This document shows positions 9,001 to 16,615 of a stretch of 64,000 bases of DNA, one piece after another. The stretch comes from Ramlibacter cellulosilyticus (GTDB lineage: Bacteria > Pseudomonadota > Gammaproteobacteria > Burkholderiales > Burkholderiaceae_C): positions 372,001 to 436,000 of the forward strand of contig NZ_JACORT010000001.1 of the NCBI RefSeq assembly GCF_014297465.1, written 5' to 3'. The position numbers and the translations under genes were made by a program. Position 1 is the stretch's first letter. Every line of letters begins with the position of its first letter. A model generated the notes under the pieces. The model worked only from the letters and a program-made list of their open reading frames with translations. It made no database searches and was not told the DNA's origin.

Positions 9001-12000
9001 CGTCCACAGGTACAGGGGATTGGCGTTCGTGCTGTCCAGGTTGATGGTGCCGCCTGCCACGTTCTCCAGCGCGTTGTTGCCGCCCGTGGAGTAGCCGAAG
9101 TAGATCGCGTCGTCGCCGCCGATGGTGAGCGTGCCCGCGTTGGTCCAGGTCTTGCCGCCCGTGAAGCCGATGAAGCTGCTGCCGCCGGCGATGCCGACCG
9201 TCGTGGTGCCTTCCGTGCGCAGCTGGCCGCTGCCCGTGATCATGCTGAAGCCCGTGATGTTGAACGGACCCGTGATCGTGGCGTTGCCGGTGCCGCCCAG
9301 CGTGCCGCCGGAAAGGTTGACGGTGCCGAAGGTGAAGCTGCTGTTCGCGTTGAGCGTGCCGCCGCTGATGTCCACGGCGGTGCCGGTGGTGGACAGGTCC
9401 AGCAGCCCGTTCACGTTGACCGTGCCGCCGGAGACGCTGAGCGTGCCCGCGCCGGTCACGTTGGAGCCGGCCTCCAGGTTGCGCGTGCCGGCGCCGAAGT
9501 CCAGGGTCGTGCCCGCGTCGACCGCGTAGAGACCCGTGTCGGTGCCGCCGCCGTCGATGGACAGGGTGCCCGCATTCACGTTCACGGTGCCCGTGTTGTG
9601 GAACGCCATGCCGTTGCCGATGTTGTGCGTGCCCGCCGCGTCGTGGTTCACGGTGCCGGCGTTGTTGAACGTCGCCGTGCCGGTCCACAGGTACAGGGGA
9701 TTCGCGTTCGTGCTTTGCAGGTTGACGGTACCGCCGGCCACGTTGTCCAGGACGTTGGCGCCGCCCGTGGAGTAGCCGAAGTAGATCGCGTCGTCGCCGG
9801 CGATGGTGAGCGTGCCGGCGTTGGTCCAGGTCTTGCCGCCGGTGAAACCCACGAAGCTCGTGCTGCCGGCGATGTTGACCGTCGTGTCGCCTTCCGTGCG
9901 CAATCCGCCGGTGCCCGTGATCGTGCTGAAGCCGGTGATGTTGAAGGGGCCGGTGATCGTGGCGTTGCCGGTGCCGCCCAGCGTGCCGCCGGAGAGGTTC
10001 AGCGTGCCGAAGGTGAAGTCGTTGTTGGCATTGAGCGTGCCGCCGCTGATGTCGACGGCCGTGCCGGTGGTGGACAGGTCCAGCCCGCCGTTCACGTTCA
10101 CCGTACCGCCGGACACCCCCAGGGTGCCTTCGCCGTCGACGTTGGAGCCGGCCTCCAGGTTGCGGGTGCCGCCGCCGAAGTTCAGGACGCTGCCGTTCGC
10201 CACGGAGTACAGGCCGGTGTCGGTGCCGCCGCCGTTGATCGAGAGCGTGCCGGCTTCCACGGACACCGTGCCGCTGTTGTGGAACGCGAGGCTGCCGGCG
10301 ATCGCATGCGCGCCCGCGGCGGTCTGGCGCAGGAGGCCGTGGTTGTCCACGGTTCCGGTCCCGGTGTACAGGTTCAGCGGCGTCGCATGCGTGCTGGAGA
10401 GGTTGAACGTCCCGCAGGAGCAGTTCTTCAGCACGTTGTTGCCGCCGCTGAAGTACCCGAAGTAGATGGCGTCGTCGCCGCCGAGGTTCAGGGTGCCTTC
10501 GTTGCTCCAGAACTTGCCGCCGGTGAGCGCCACGAAGGTGCTGCTGCCCGGGATGTCGATGGTGGTCGTGCCGCGCGTCGTGAGCAGGCCGCTGCCGCTG
10601 ATCGTGCTGAACCCGGTGATGTCGAATGCGCCCGTGGTCGTGAGGTCGCCCGCGCCCGTGAGGGTGCCGCCCGACAGGTTCAGGCGGATGGGGATCGTCA
10701 GCGCGTCGTCGACGCTGACCGTGCCGTTGGCGACCTGCACGTTGCCGCTGCCCGAGAACTCCACGCCCGAGGCCAGGTTGCGGGTGGTGTTGGCTCCCGC
10801 GAACGAGAGCACGGTGCCGGCCAGCGTCGTGTACTCGCCCGTGTCCGTGCCGCCGGCCTCGATCGACAGCGTGCCCGTCTGCACGTTGACGACGCCGGTG
10901 TTGTTGAAGGTGGTGCCGGCGCCATTGCCGATCGCATGGGACAGGCTCGCCACCTGGTTCAGCGTGCCGGCGTTGTTGATGAGCGTCGTGCCGGTGTAGT
11001 GGCTGAAGGGCCGCGCGTGCGTGCTGCCCAGGACGATCGTGCCGCCCGCCAGGTTGTTGAGCGTGTTCGTGCCGCCGGAGAAATACCCGAACAGGATGTA
11101 GTCGTCGTTCGCGACGTTGATCTGGCCGATGTTGTTCCACGTCTTGCCGCCGGTGACCGCCAGGAAGTCCGAGCCCGGCAGGTTCAGCGTCGTGGTGCCC
11201 TCCGTGCGGAACAATCCGGAACCGGTCAGGGTGCCGCGCCCGATCACGTCGAAGTTGCTCGCGACGGTGAGGTCGCCCGGGCCGGTCAGGGTGGCGGTGC
11301 CGAGTTCCACCGTCGGCGTGGCGATCGTGAGCGCGTGCTCCACGTTCACCGTGCCGCCGGACATGCGCAGCGTGCCGGTGCCCGTGAAGGTGGTGCCGGC
11401 TTCCAGGTTGCGCGTGCCGCCCGCGAAGTCGAGGACGGTGCCGTCGGCGATGGCGTACGTGCCGGAGTCGTCGCCGCCGCCGATCGCGAGCCGGCCGGCG
11501 TTGACGGCCACCGTGCCCATGTTGTCGAAGAGGATGCCGGTCTCGATCGCGTGGGCGCCCGTGGCATTCTGGTTCAGCGTGCCTTCGTTGTAGATCGTGC
11601 TGGTGCCGGTGTAGTGCGCCAGCGGCGTCGCGTGCGAGCTGGCGAGGTTCAGCGTGGCGCCGGCCGCGTTCACCAGGAGGTTGTTCCCGCCGCTCGTGTA
11701 GCCGAAGTAGATGAAGTCGTCGCCGCCGACGGTGAGGGTGCCTTCGTTGACCCAGGTCTTGCCGCCGGCGAGCGCCACGAAGTCACCGGTCGAAGGCATG
11801 TTCACCAGGGTCGGGCCGCGGGTGGTCAGCAGGCCCGGGCCGGTGAGGGTGCTGCGTCCCGTGATGTTGAAAGGCCCTTCGATGGCGAGGCTGCCGATGC
11901 CGCCCAGCGTGCCGCCCGCCAGGTTCAGCACCGTGGGCGCCATGACGGTCAGCGCCCCGTTCACGTTGACCGTGCCGCTGGCGATGCGCACGGTGCCGGG

Positions 12001-14292
12001 CCCGGTGAGCGCGGTGCCCGCATTGAGGTTGCGGGTGGTGCTGGGCGCACCGGCGAATGCGACGACGGCGCCAGTGCCGGCGTTCCAGGTGCCGGTGTCG
12101 TTGCCGCCGGCCTTGATCTCCGTGGTTCCCGACTGGCCGTTGAAGGTGCCGGTGTTGTTCACGTCCAGGCCGCTGCCGTTGCCGATCGCGTGCGTGAGGC
12201 TCGCCACCTGGTTGACGGTGCCCGCGTTGTTGAACGTGTTGGCGCCGGTGTAGTGGTTGATCGGGGTCGCGTTGGTGCTGCTCAGGACGATCGTGCCGCC
12301 CGGCTGGTTGTTCAGCGTGTTCGTGCCGCCGCCCGTGTACCCGAGGTAGATGGCGTCGTCGCCCGTGACGTTGATCTGCCCCGTGTTGTTCCACGTCTTG
12401 CCGCCCGAGACCGCGAGGAAGCCGCTGCCGGACGCCGTGTTGATCGTCGTCGTGCCGGGCGTGTTGAAGGCGCCCGTGCCGGCGAGCGTCGACGTGCCCG
12501 TGACGTTGAACGCGCCCTGCACGTCGATGTCGCCGGTGGCCGCGAGCGTGCCGCCGGACAGCGTCAGGCTGCCCATGGTGAACGGCGACTGGATGCTGGT
12601 GGTGCCTGCCGACTTGGTGACCGACTTGCCCGCGGCGTCGATGGTGCCGCCGTTCGCGTTCAGGGTGGCGTTGCCCAGCACCACGGCGCCGTCGCCGTTG
12701 AGGTCCTGGTCCGGCGTGAACACGATGTCCAGCTTGCCCGCGCTGGAGGTGATGCTCTGGTTGACCTCCACGTTCCGGTGCGCCTTGAACGTCAGCGTGG
12801 CGTCGGTGCCCGCCGTCTTGGCGATCGCCGCCTCGACGAGGATGTCGCCGATGTTGCTGGCGTCGCTGGTGGTGTCGACGATGACGTTGTTGCCCCCGTT
12901 CAGCACGCCCGCGATCGTCGCGGCCGACACCTCCGAGGTACCGCCGGGGCTGCGGAAATCGGCGCTCGCGTCCCGGTCCACGTCCACGATCTGGTTGTCG
13001 CGGTTCGTGATGCGGATCTGCGCCGGGTCCAGCAGCCAGGTGCCGCCGCGTCCCAGCGGGGCCCCCACGTCGATGCGGATGCCGCTCACGTCCAGCGCGT
13101 GGCTGGAGGTCTCGATGAAGCCGCCGTTGCCGCCGAGAAGGCCGCCGCGCGCCGAGATGCTGCCGTGCACCCGCGCGGATTCGTCCGCCCAGACGATCAC
13201 GCGGCCGCCGTCGCCGCGCAGCGTCGCGTCCGCGCGCAAGGTCGCGCCGGGAGCGACGTAGGTGCGCGCCGCGTTGGGCACCGCTGCGTTCTTTCCCTGG
13301 TAGTCGCCGCCGACGCGGATGCGCCCGCCACCGGCGGGGCCGCTGGCGTCGATCTCGGCGCCTCCGAGTAGCCCGACGCGCTCGCCGAGCACGTCGATGC
13401 TGCCGCCCTTGTCGCCCGCGCTCGCGCGCACCCGGCCCGCCACGATGGCGTCGCCGCCGTCGGCACGGAGCACCACCTTGCCGCCCTCGGTCGAGACCGC
13501 CTGCGCGCGCACGAGGCCGCTGTGCGTCAGCGTGCCGGCGAAGATGCCGACCGCATCGCCCTGCAGCGTGCCGAGGTTCACCGCCTGGTCGCCGGCCTGC
13601 ACGTGCAGGTGGATGCCTTCGAGGCCGCGGCCGGTGATGTCCACGGACTGCCCGGCCGCCAGGAGGGTGGCACCGCCGTTCGACGTGACGACGGCGGGCT
13701 GCCCCACGTCCACGCGGGGCGCGACCAGCACGACGTCACCGCCGCGCGCCACGATCCGCCCCTGCACGTCGACCGCGCCGGCCGAGCCCGCGTTGGTGAA
13801 GCGCAGGCGTCCGGCAATCGCGTCGGCATCGGTCATCGAGAGCGTCGAGGCGGTGAAGCCGGCCGTGTCCACGACACCGCCGGGCCCCACCGCGATGCCG
13901 GCCGGATTCACGAGCACCAGCTTCCCGTTGGAGCCCAGCCGGCCGTAGATCGAACTCGGATCGCCGCCGAGCACGCGGTTGATGGACAGGCTGCCCACGC
14001 CCGGCTGCTGGAACCACGTGGTGCTTCCGGCCGGGACGCTGAAGCTTTGCCAGTTGATCGCGGAGTGGCTGGTGCGCAATCCGTTCTGTGTCGTCACCGT
14101 GAGTGACGAACCGTTGCGGACGAAGGAGGCGCTGCCGTGCACGACCTGGGCGCCGGACGGCTGCGCGAGGCCCGCCGGGGGCGTGAAGCAGCCGGCCAGC
14201 GCCAGCACGAGCACGAGGGGCCGGTGGCCCGCGGTCGCGGGCGACGCTGCCGGCGGGCGCGGCGCGATGGGCGGGCGGGAATCGCGAAGCAT
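6022..14292 (-). CDS. Giant filamentous-haemagglutinin-type (TpsA-like) repeat exoprotein
   Basis: 2,756 residues. The start at 14292 is chosen because GGGAGG lies 8 nt upstream; a further ATG 15 codons earlier has no such site. Residues 24-44 form a signal sequence that also carries a perfect lipobox (L32-A-G-Cys35). Residues about 46-170 are a two-partner-secretion (FhaB N-terminal) domain with the typical QNGLRTSHSAINWQSFSV, GSNGKLVLVNPAGI and VDTAGFTAS elements. Then comes a beta-helix-like region and nine tandem repeats, each holding GGKTWxNxGxxxxxxDDxIYxGY. The C-terminus is a Pro-Ala-Thr-rich linker and a polar tail ending GDDGKTCR, with no visible membrane anchor. Family members are secreted adhesins. 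No TpsB (FhaC/ShlB) transporter gene is present in the window, so the export partner must be elsewhere. Frame and third-position GC are uniform over 8.3 kb. Confidence 0.9.
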   Translation of the reverse strand: MLRDSRPPIAPRPPAASPATAGHRPLVLVLALAGCFTPPAGLAQPSGAQVVHGSASFVRNGSSLTVTTQNGLRTSHSAINWQSFSVPAGSTTWFQQPGVGSLSINRVLGGDPSSIYGRLGSNGKLVLVNPAGIAVGPGGVVDTAGFTASTLSMTDADAIAGRLRFTNAGSAGAVDVQGRIVARGGDVVLVAPRVDVGQPAVVTSNGGATLLAAGQSVDITGRGLEGIHLHVQAGDQAVNLGTLQGDAVGIFAGTLTHSGLVRAQAVSTEGGKVVLRADGGDAIVAGRVRASAGDKGGSIDVLGERVGLLGGAEIDASGPAGGGRIRVGGDYQGKNAAVPNAARTYVAPGATLRADATLRGDGGRVIVWADESARVHGSISARGGLLGGNGGFIETSSHALDVSGIRIDVGAPLGRGGTWLLDPAQIRITNRDNQIVDVDRDASADFRSPGGTSEVSAATIAGVLNGGNNVIVDTTSDASNIGDILVEAAIAKTAGTDATLTFKAHRNVEVNQSITSSAGKLDIVFTPDQDLNGDGAVVLGNATLNANGGTIDAAGKSVTKSAGTTSIQSPFTMGSLTLSGGTLAATGDIDVQGAFNVTGTSTLAGTGAFNTPGTTTINTASGSGFLAVSGGKTWNNTGQINVTGDDAIYLGYTGGGTNTLNNQPGGTIVLSSTNATPINHYTGANTFNNAGTVNQVASLTHAIGNGSGLDVNNTGTFNGQSGTTEIKAGGNDTGTWNAGTGAVVAFAGAPSTTRNLNAGTALTGPGTVRIASGTVNVNGALTVMAPTVLNLAGGTLGGIGSLAIEGPFNITGRSTLTGPGLLTTRGPTLVNMPSTGDFVALAGGKTWVNEGTLTVGGDDFIYFGYTSGGNNLLVNAAGATLNLASSHATPLAHYTGTSTIYNEGTLNQNATGAHAIETGILFDNMGTVAVNAGRLAIGGGDDSGTYAIADGTVLDFAGGTRNLEAGTTFTGTGTLRMSGGTVNVEHALTIATPTVELGTATLTGPGDLTVASNFDVIGRGTLTGSGLFRTEGTTTLNLPGSDFLAVTGGKTWNNIGQINVANDDYILFGYFSGGTNTLNNLAGGTIVLGSTHARPFSHYTGTTLINNAGTLNQVASLSHAIGNGAGTTFNNTGVVNVQTGTLSIEAGGTDTGEYTTLAGTVLSFAGANTTRNLASGVEFSGSGNVQVANGTVSVDDALTIPIRLNLSGGTLTGAGDLTTTGAFDITGFSTISGSGLLTTRGTTTIDIPGSSTFVALTGGKFWSNEGTLNLGGDDAIYFGYFSGGNNVLKNCSCGTFNLSSTHATPLNLYTGTGTVDNHGLLRQTAAGAHAIAGSLAFHNSGTVSVEAGTLSINGGGTDTGLYSVANGSVLNFGGGTRNLEAGSNVDGEGTLGVSGGTVNVNGGLDLSTTGTAVDISGGTLNANNDFTFGTLNLSGGTLGGTGNATITGPFNITGFSTITGTGGLRTEGDTTVNIAGSTSFVGFTGGKTWTNAGTLTIAGDDAIYFGYSTGGANVLDNVAGGTVNLQSTNANPLYLWTGTATFNNAGTVNHDAAGTHNIGNGMAFHNTGTVNVNAGTLSIDGGGTDTGLYAVDAGTTLDFGAGTRNLEAGSNVTGAGTLSVSGGTVNVNGLLDLSTTGTAVDISGGTLNANSSFTFGTVNLSGGTLGGTGNATITGPFNITGFSMITGSGQLRTEGTTTVGIAGGSSFIGFTGGKTWTNAGTLTIGGDDAIYFGYSTGGNNALENVAGGTINLDSTNANPLYLWTGTANFRNAGTLNHGAAGTHNIGNGIGFHNTGTVNVNAGTLSIDGGGIDTGLYTVAAGSTLDFGAGTRDLEAGSNVTGAGTLSVSGAVVNVNGQLDLSSTGTAVNISSGALNANNSFTFGAVNLSGGTLGGTGNATIAGAFNITGTSQLAGTGLLRTRGTTSITGGWVGLGGGKTWTNEGTVNLGTDSFLYFGYSASGDNTFNNAAGATFNVDSSNTFPLNYYGGTATFNNAGTLNQNAAGTHNVAGSVAFNNTGTVNLNAGTFAVASSGTDTGLYAVDAGATLDFVGGTRSLEAGSNVSGAGTMTVSGGTVNVNGLLDLSTTGTSVNISGGTLNANNDFTFGTLNMSGGTLGGSGDATVAGPFNITGVSVLAGTGLLRTQGTTSVTSGWVGLGGGKTWTNEGTVNLGADGFLYFGYFASGNNTFNNAAGATFNVDSSNAFPLNFWGGTATFNNAGTLNQNAAGTHTVAGGVTFNNTGTMNVNAGTFALASGGTDTGRYAVAAGSTLDFHSGTRNLEAGSSFAGPGTMAITGGLVNVNHALDFAAAGMPVTISAGTLRANSALTMGTVDMSSGAVLDGAADVTVTGDMRISGFSLLSGPGTLTTRGSTNVGLAGTSDIVGLTGGKTWVNEGVLTLEGDDAIYLGYFSGGTNTLRNAAGATFRLDSTHPYPLYLWSGTGHVINEGTLDQFGGSPTATQDLSTLTSFRNSGNLGVGQGVLVLPHATTQSGYMQTAAGSTLRVPGGFTNTGTLAGSGTYDVGTSSTLVNEGLIAPGNSAGTLSIVGNLDTSNGRLVLQVADTTEYDVVDVSGNVVFGTGSTVERSDLPGASYVTNDAFDVVRSGSGNISGPLPPVDKFTVSTVSSPPAPAVAMRLVAQAPAGSPAPTPAPTPAPTPAPTPAPTPAPTAAPTPPPTPAPTPAPTPAPSPAPAPTASDPADRIVAALDGEVTVAEAQQSVTVMDGTTSQGLNEATPTQPEARKPRERATAGDDGKTCR
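6218..6372 (-). repeat. Pro-Ala-Pro-Thr tandem repeat coding region in the exoprotein tail
   Basis: The C-terminal linker is built from roughly a dozen PAPT units, with a few variants (TAAP, TPPP, SPAP). At DNA level these are imperfect 12-bp units of the form GGCGTCGGTGCC on the plus strand. As the unit is a multiple of three, slippage would change linker length without breaking the frame. Such segments usually act as extended spacers that lift a domain from the surface or span the wall. Confidence 0.8.
7080..12560 (-). repeat. Nine tandem 615-680-bp repeats inside the exoprotein gene
   Basis: The marker segment GGKTWxNxG recurs at about nt 12395, 11755, 11140, 10510, 9830, 9150, 8480, 7810 and 7130, in translation order. 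Units are therefore about 205-226 codons. The full unit runs through strands such as GTGNATITGPFNITGFS, GGKTWTNAGTLTI, DDAIYFGYSTGG, NNAGTLNQNAAGTHNI, NTGTVNVNAGTLSI, TDTGLYAV, DFGAGTRNLEAGSNV and SGGTVNVNGLLDLS. The central units (about 8.5-10.2 kb) are very alike at DNA level, while the outer ones are more diverged. The pattern fits repeat expansion by recombination from the middle. The beta-strand/turn spacing suggests a right-handed beta-helix, which is inferred from the family. Confidence 0.88.
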
Positions 14293-14466
14293 GGGATGCA
14301 CCTCCCTGCCGGGACTTACAGGCTTTGCATTTCGCAATGCCTTGGCCGGAGGCGCATTCTCGGCCCGCGCCTGCGCCTTGTCATCGGGATCGCAGGCGTG
14401 CAGCGAGACTTTGTGCCCTGTCGAGCAGGGTGCTCGCGCCGACGCGCGATGCGGTCGCGGTCGCCG

Positions 14467-15366
14467 TTAGCGGCGGGAGCTCACCACGATCCCGCCAACG
14501 ATGAGCAGGAAGGCGAGCCCGTGGTACAGGTGCGGCGGCTCGCCGAGGAACGCGGCGGAGAAGACGGCCGCGAAGAGCGGCGTGAGGTTGGAGAAGAAGC
14601 CCGCGACGTTGGGCCCCACCCGCTGCACGCCCGCCCCCCAGCAGCGGTAGGCGAGGATGGCGGGGCCGGTGGCGACGAAGGCCAGGGCCAGCACGAGCGG
14701 CAGGCCCCAGGTGATCGACTGCGTGGTGACCACCGTCTCGGCGGCCGCGAACAGGCCGGACCAGGCGAGGCCCGGGACGAGCTGCGCCATGAGGAAGCCG
14801 GCCCAGTCGGAGCGCACTTCCGGCGGGTCGCCCGGGCGCGTGAGCAGCCAGCTGTAGAGCGCCCACGATGCGGTCGCGAGCAGGATGTAGAGGTCGCCGG
14901 GCACGAGCCGGACTTCGGCCAGGTGCGAGAGCTCGCCGCGGGACAGCACGACCAGCACGCCCGAGATGGACAGGGCCGCGCCCACGACCTGCCGGAGCGT
15001 GATGCGCTGGCCGAAGAAGGCCGCGCCCAGTCCGAGCATGAAGGCCGGAATGCTGGCGGCGACGAGCGTCACGTTGATCGGCGTGGAGGTCTTCAGCGCC
15101 AGGTACTGCAGCGCGTTGTAGCACCCGACGCCCAGCAGCCCGAGCACCGTGTAGCGCCCGATGCGGTCCCACACCGGGCTGGCCGCACCCAGCAGCCGCC
15201 ACGCGAAGGGCAGCAGCAGCACGAAGGCGATCGCCCAGCGCAGGAAGTTGAGCGTGAGCGGCGGCACGAGCGGTGCCACGATGCGGCCCACCACCGCGTT
15301 GCCCGCCCACATCAGCGGCGGCAGCGTCAGGAGGAGGGCGGTGGAGAACGTGAGGCGCTGGTTCAT
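14467..15366 (-). CDS. EamA/DMT-superfamily permease (RhaT/YdcZ-like drug-metabolite transporter)
   Basis: 299 residues with about ten hydrophobic segments in two EamA halves, e.g. TALLLTLPPLMWAGNAVVGR at the N-terminus and PLFAAVFSAAFLGEPPHLYHG in the second half. This is the usual size and topology of inner-membrane DMT exporters. The substrate cannot be read from the sequence; family members move amino acids, nucleosides or metabolites, usually outward. The start is the first ATG whose product begins at TM1; longer upstream frame is antisense to the quinone reductase. It is divergent from that gene with about 117 bp between them. Confidence 0.85.
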   Translation of the reverse strand: MNQRLTFSTALLLTLPPLMWAGNAVVGRIVAPLVPPLTLNFLRWAIAFVLLLPFAWRLLGAASPVWDRIGRYTVLGLLGVGCYNALQYLALKTSTPINVTLVAASIPAFMLGLGAAFFGQRITLRQVVGAALSISGVLVVLSRGELSHLAEVRLVPGDLYILLATASWALYSWLLTRPGDPPEVRSDWAGFLMAQLVPGLAWSGLFAAAETVVTTQSITWGLPLVLALAFVATGPAILAYRCWGAGVQRVGPNVAGFFSNLTPLFAAVFSAAFLGEPPHLYHGLAFLLIVGGIVVSSRR

Positions 15367-15483
15367 GGAGGCGGCGATGCAGCCGCGCACTGTAGCGGAA
15401 GGGCCGTTTCCCTTCCGGGGCGGTGGCCGCGGATTCGTGGCAGGATGCGCGCCATTCCCCAAGCCACAACGCAGGAGACTCAC

Positions 15484-16467
15484 GTGAGCAAAGCGGTCCA
15501 GATCCGCCAGCATGGCGGCGCCGAGCAGATGGAAATCGTGGACGTGCAGGTCGGCGACCCCGGCCCGGGCGAGATCCGCATCCGCCACAAGGCCATCGGC
15601 CTGAACTTCATCGACGTCTACCAGCGCAGCGGCCTCTATCCGATGGCCATGCCGCTCACGCTGGGCATGGAAGGCTCCGGCGTGGTGGAGGCCGTGGGTC
15701 CCGGCGTCACGCACCTGAAGGCGGGCGACCGCGCCGCGTACGCGAGCCATCCGCCCGGCTCCTATTCCGAGCTGCGCGTCATGCCGGCCAAGAACGTGTG
15801 CAGGCTGCCCGACGCCATCAGCTTCGAGACGGGCGCGGCGATGATGCTCAAGGGGCTCACGGCGCAGTACCTGCTCAAGCGCACCCTGCCCCAGGGCGGC
15901 CTGCAGGCCGGCGACTACGTGCTGTTCCACGCGGCCGCGGGCGGCGTGGGCCTGATCGCGTGCCAGTGGGCGAAGGCCCTGGGCCTGCAACTGATCGGCA
16001 CCGCGGGCAGCGAGGAGAAGTGCCAGCTCGCGAAGTCCCTGGGCGCCGCGCACGTGATCAACTATGCGAAGGAAGACTTCAAGGCCCGCGTCATGGAGAT
16101 CACGGGCGGGCAGGGCGTGAAGGTGGTGTACGACTCGGTGGGCAAGGACACCTGGGACAAGTCGCTGGACTGCCTGCGGCCTTTCGGCCTCATGGCGAGC
16201 TTCGGCAACTCCTCCGGCGCCCCGGCGCCCTTCGCGCCCGGCATCCTGGGCGTCAAGGGCTCGCTGTACGTCACGCGCCAGACCCTGTTCACGCACATCG
16301 CCACGCGCGAAGCCAACCAGCAGATGGCCGACGACCTGTTCGAGGTCGTCACCAGCGGCAAGGTGCAGATCCGCATCGACCAGCGCTTCCCGCTCGCGCA
16401 GGTCCGAGAGGCGCACCAGGCGCTGGAAGCGCGTAAGACGACCGGCAGCACGATCCTGACGCTGTAA
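15484..16467 (+). CDS. qor: NADPH:quinone oxidoreductase, zinc-independent MDR family
   Basis: 327 residues from a GTG start with AGGAG about 7 nt upstream. It shows the quinone-reductase pattern: GHKAIGLNFIDVYQRSGLY-type N-terminal segment, GMEGSGVVEAVGPGV, and the Rossmann motif AAAGGVGLIACQWAKALG around residues 150-170. It lacks the zinc ligands of alcohol dehydrogenases, as expected for QOR. Members reduce quinones with NADPH in the cytoplasm; the physiological electron acceptor varies and is not shown here. Flanked by the divergent DMT permease and followed after 148 bp by a response regulator. Confidence 0.9.
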   Translation: MSKAVQIRQHGGAEQMEIVDVQVGDPGPGEIRIRHKAIGLNFIDVYQRSGLYPMAMPLTLGMEGSGVVEAVGPGVTHLKAGDRAAYASHPPGSYSELRVMPAKNVCRLPDAISFETGAAMMLKGLTAQYLLKRTLPQGGLQAGDYVLFHAAAGGVGLIACQWAKALGLQLIGTAGSEEKCQLAKSLGAAHVINYAKEDFKARVMEITGGQGVKVVYDSVGKDTWDKSLDCLRPFGLMASFGNSSGAPAPFAPGILGVKGSLYVTRQTLFTHIATREANQQMADDLFEVVTSGKVQIRIDQRFPLAQVREAHQALEARKTTGSTILTL

Positions 16468-16546
16468 CCCGGCCAGGAAAGGGTTCACGCACGGCACCGG
16501 CGGGGTATCGTTTCCTACAAAGGCATGGCTCGCGCGCTTTCAGCCG

Positions 16547-16560
16547 GGCGCCTAGGCGCC
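16547..16560. promoter_or_regulatory. 14-bp perfect palindrome upstream of the receiver gene
   Basis: GGCGCCTAGGCGCC reads identically on both strands. It lies 56 bp before the start of the stand-alone receiver gene and 79 bp after the quinone reductase stop. Its position suits an operator or a strong short hairpin. No regulator can be assigned. Confidence 0.5.
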
Positions 16561-16576
16561 GCCTAAAGTCCAGCCA

Positions 16577-16600
16577 GGGCAGGAAAGGGACTTCCTGCCC
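16577..16600. promoter_or_regulatory. 9-bp inverted repeat in the leader of the receiver gene
   Basis: GGGCAGGAA (16577-16585) and TTCCTGCCC (16592-16600) form a perfect stem with a 6-nt loop, 15 bp before the ATG at 16616. There is no following T-run, so it is not a simple terminator. Because it ends close to the expected ribosome binding site, it could serve as an operator or an RNA hairpin that affects translation. Confidence 0.5.
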
Positions 16601-16615
16601 GCGGAGACCCAAGCC

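Noticed and set aside
5672..11140. 1,822-codon minus-strand frame overlapping the exoprotein gene
   Set aside because: It is the +1 frame of the same repeats with His/Arg/Gln-rich nonsense product; the exoprotein frame has domain patterns and a ribosome binding site.
6838..13371. Uninterrupted 2,177-codon open frame on the plus strand opposite the exoprotein gene
   Set aside because: It is a shadow of the repeats: GC-biased codons of the real gene leave no stops on this antisense frame. It has Arg/Val/Gly-rich low-complexity product, no ribosome binding site and no family pattern.
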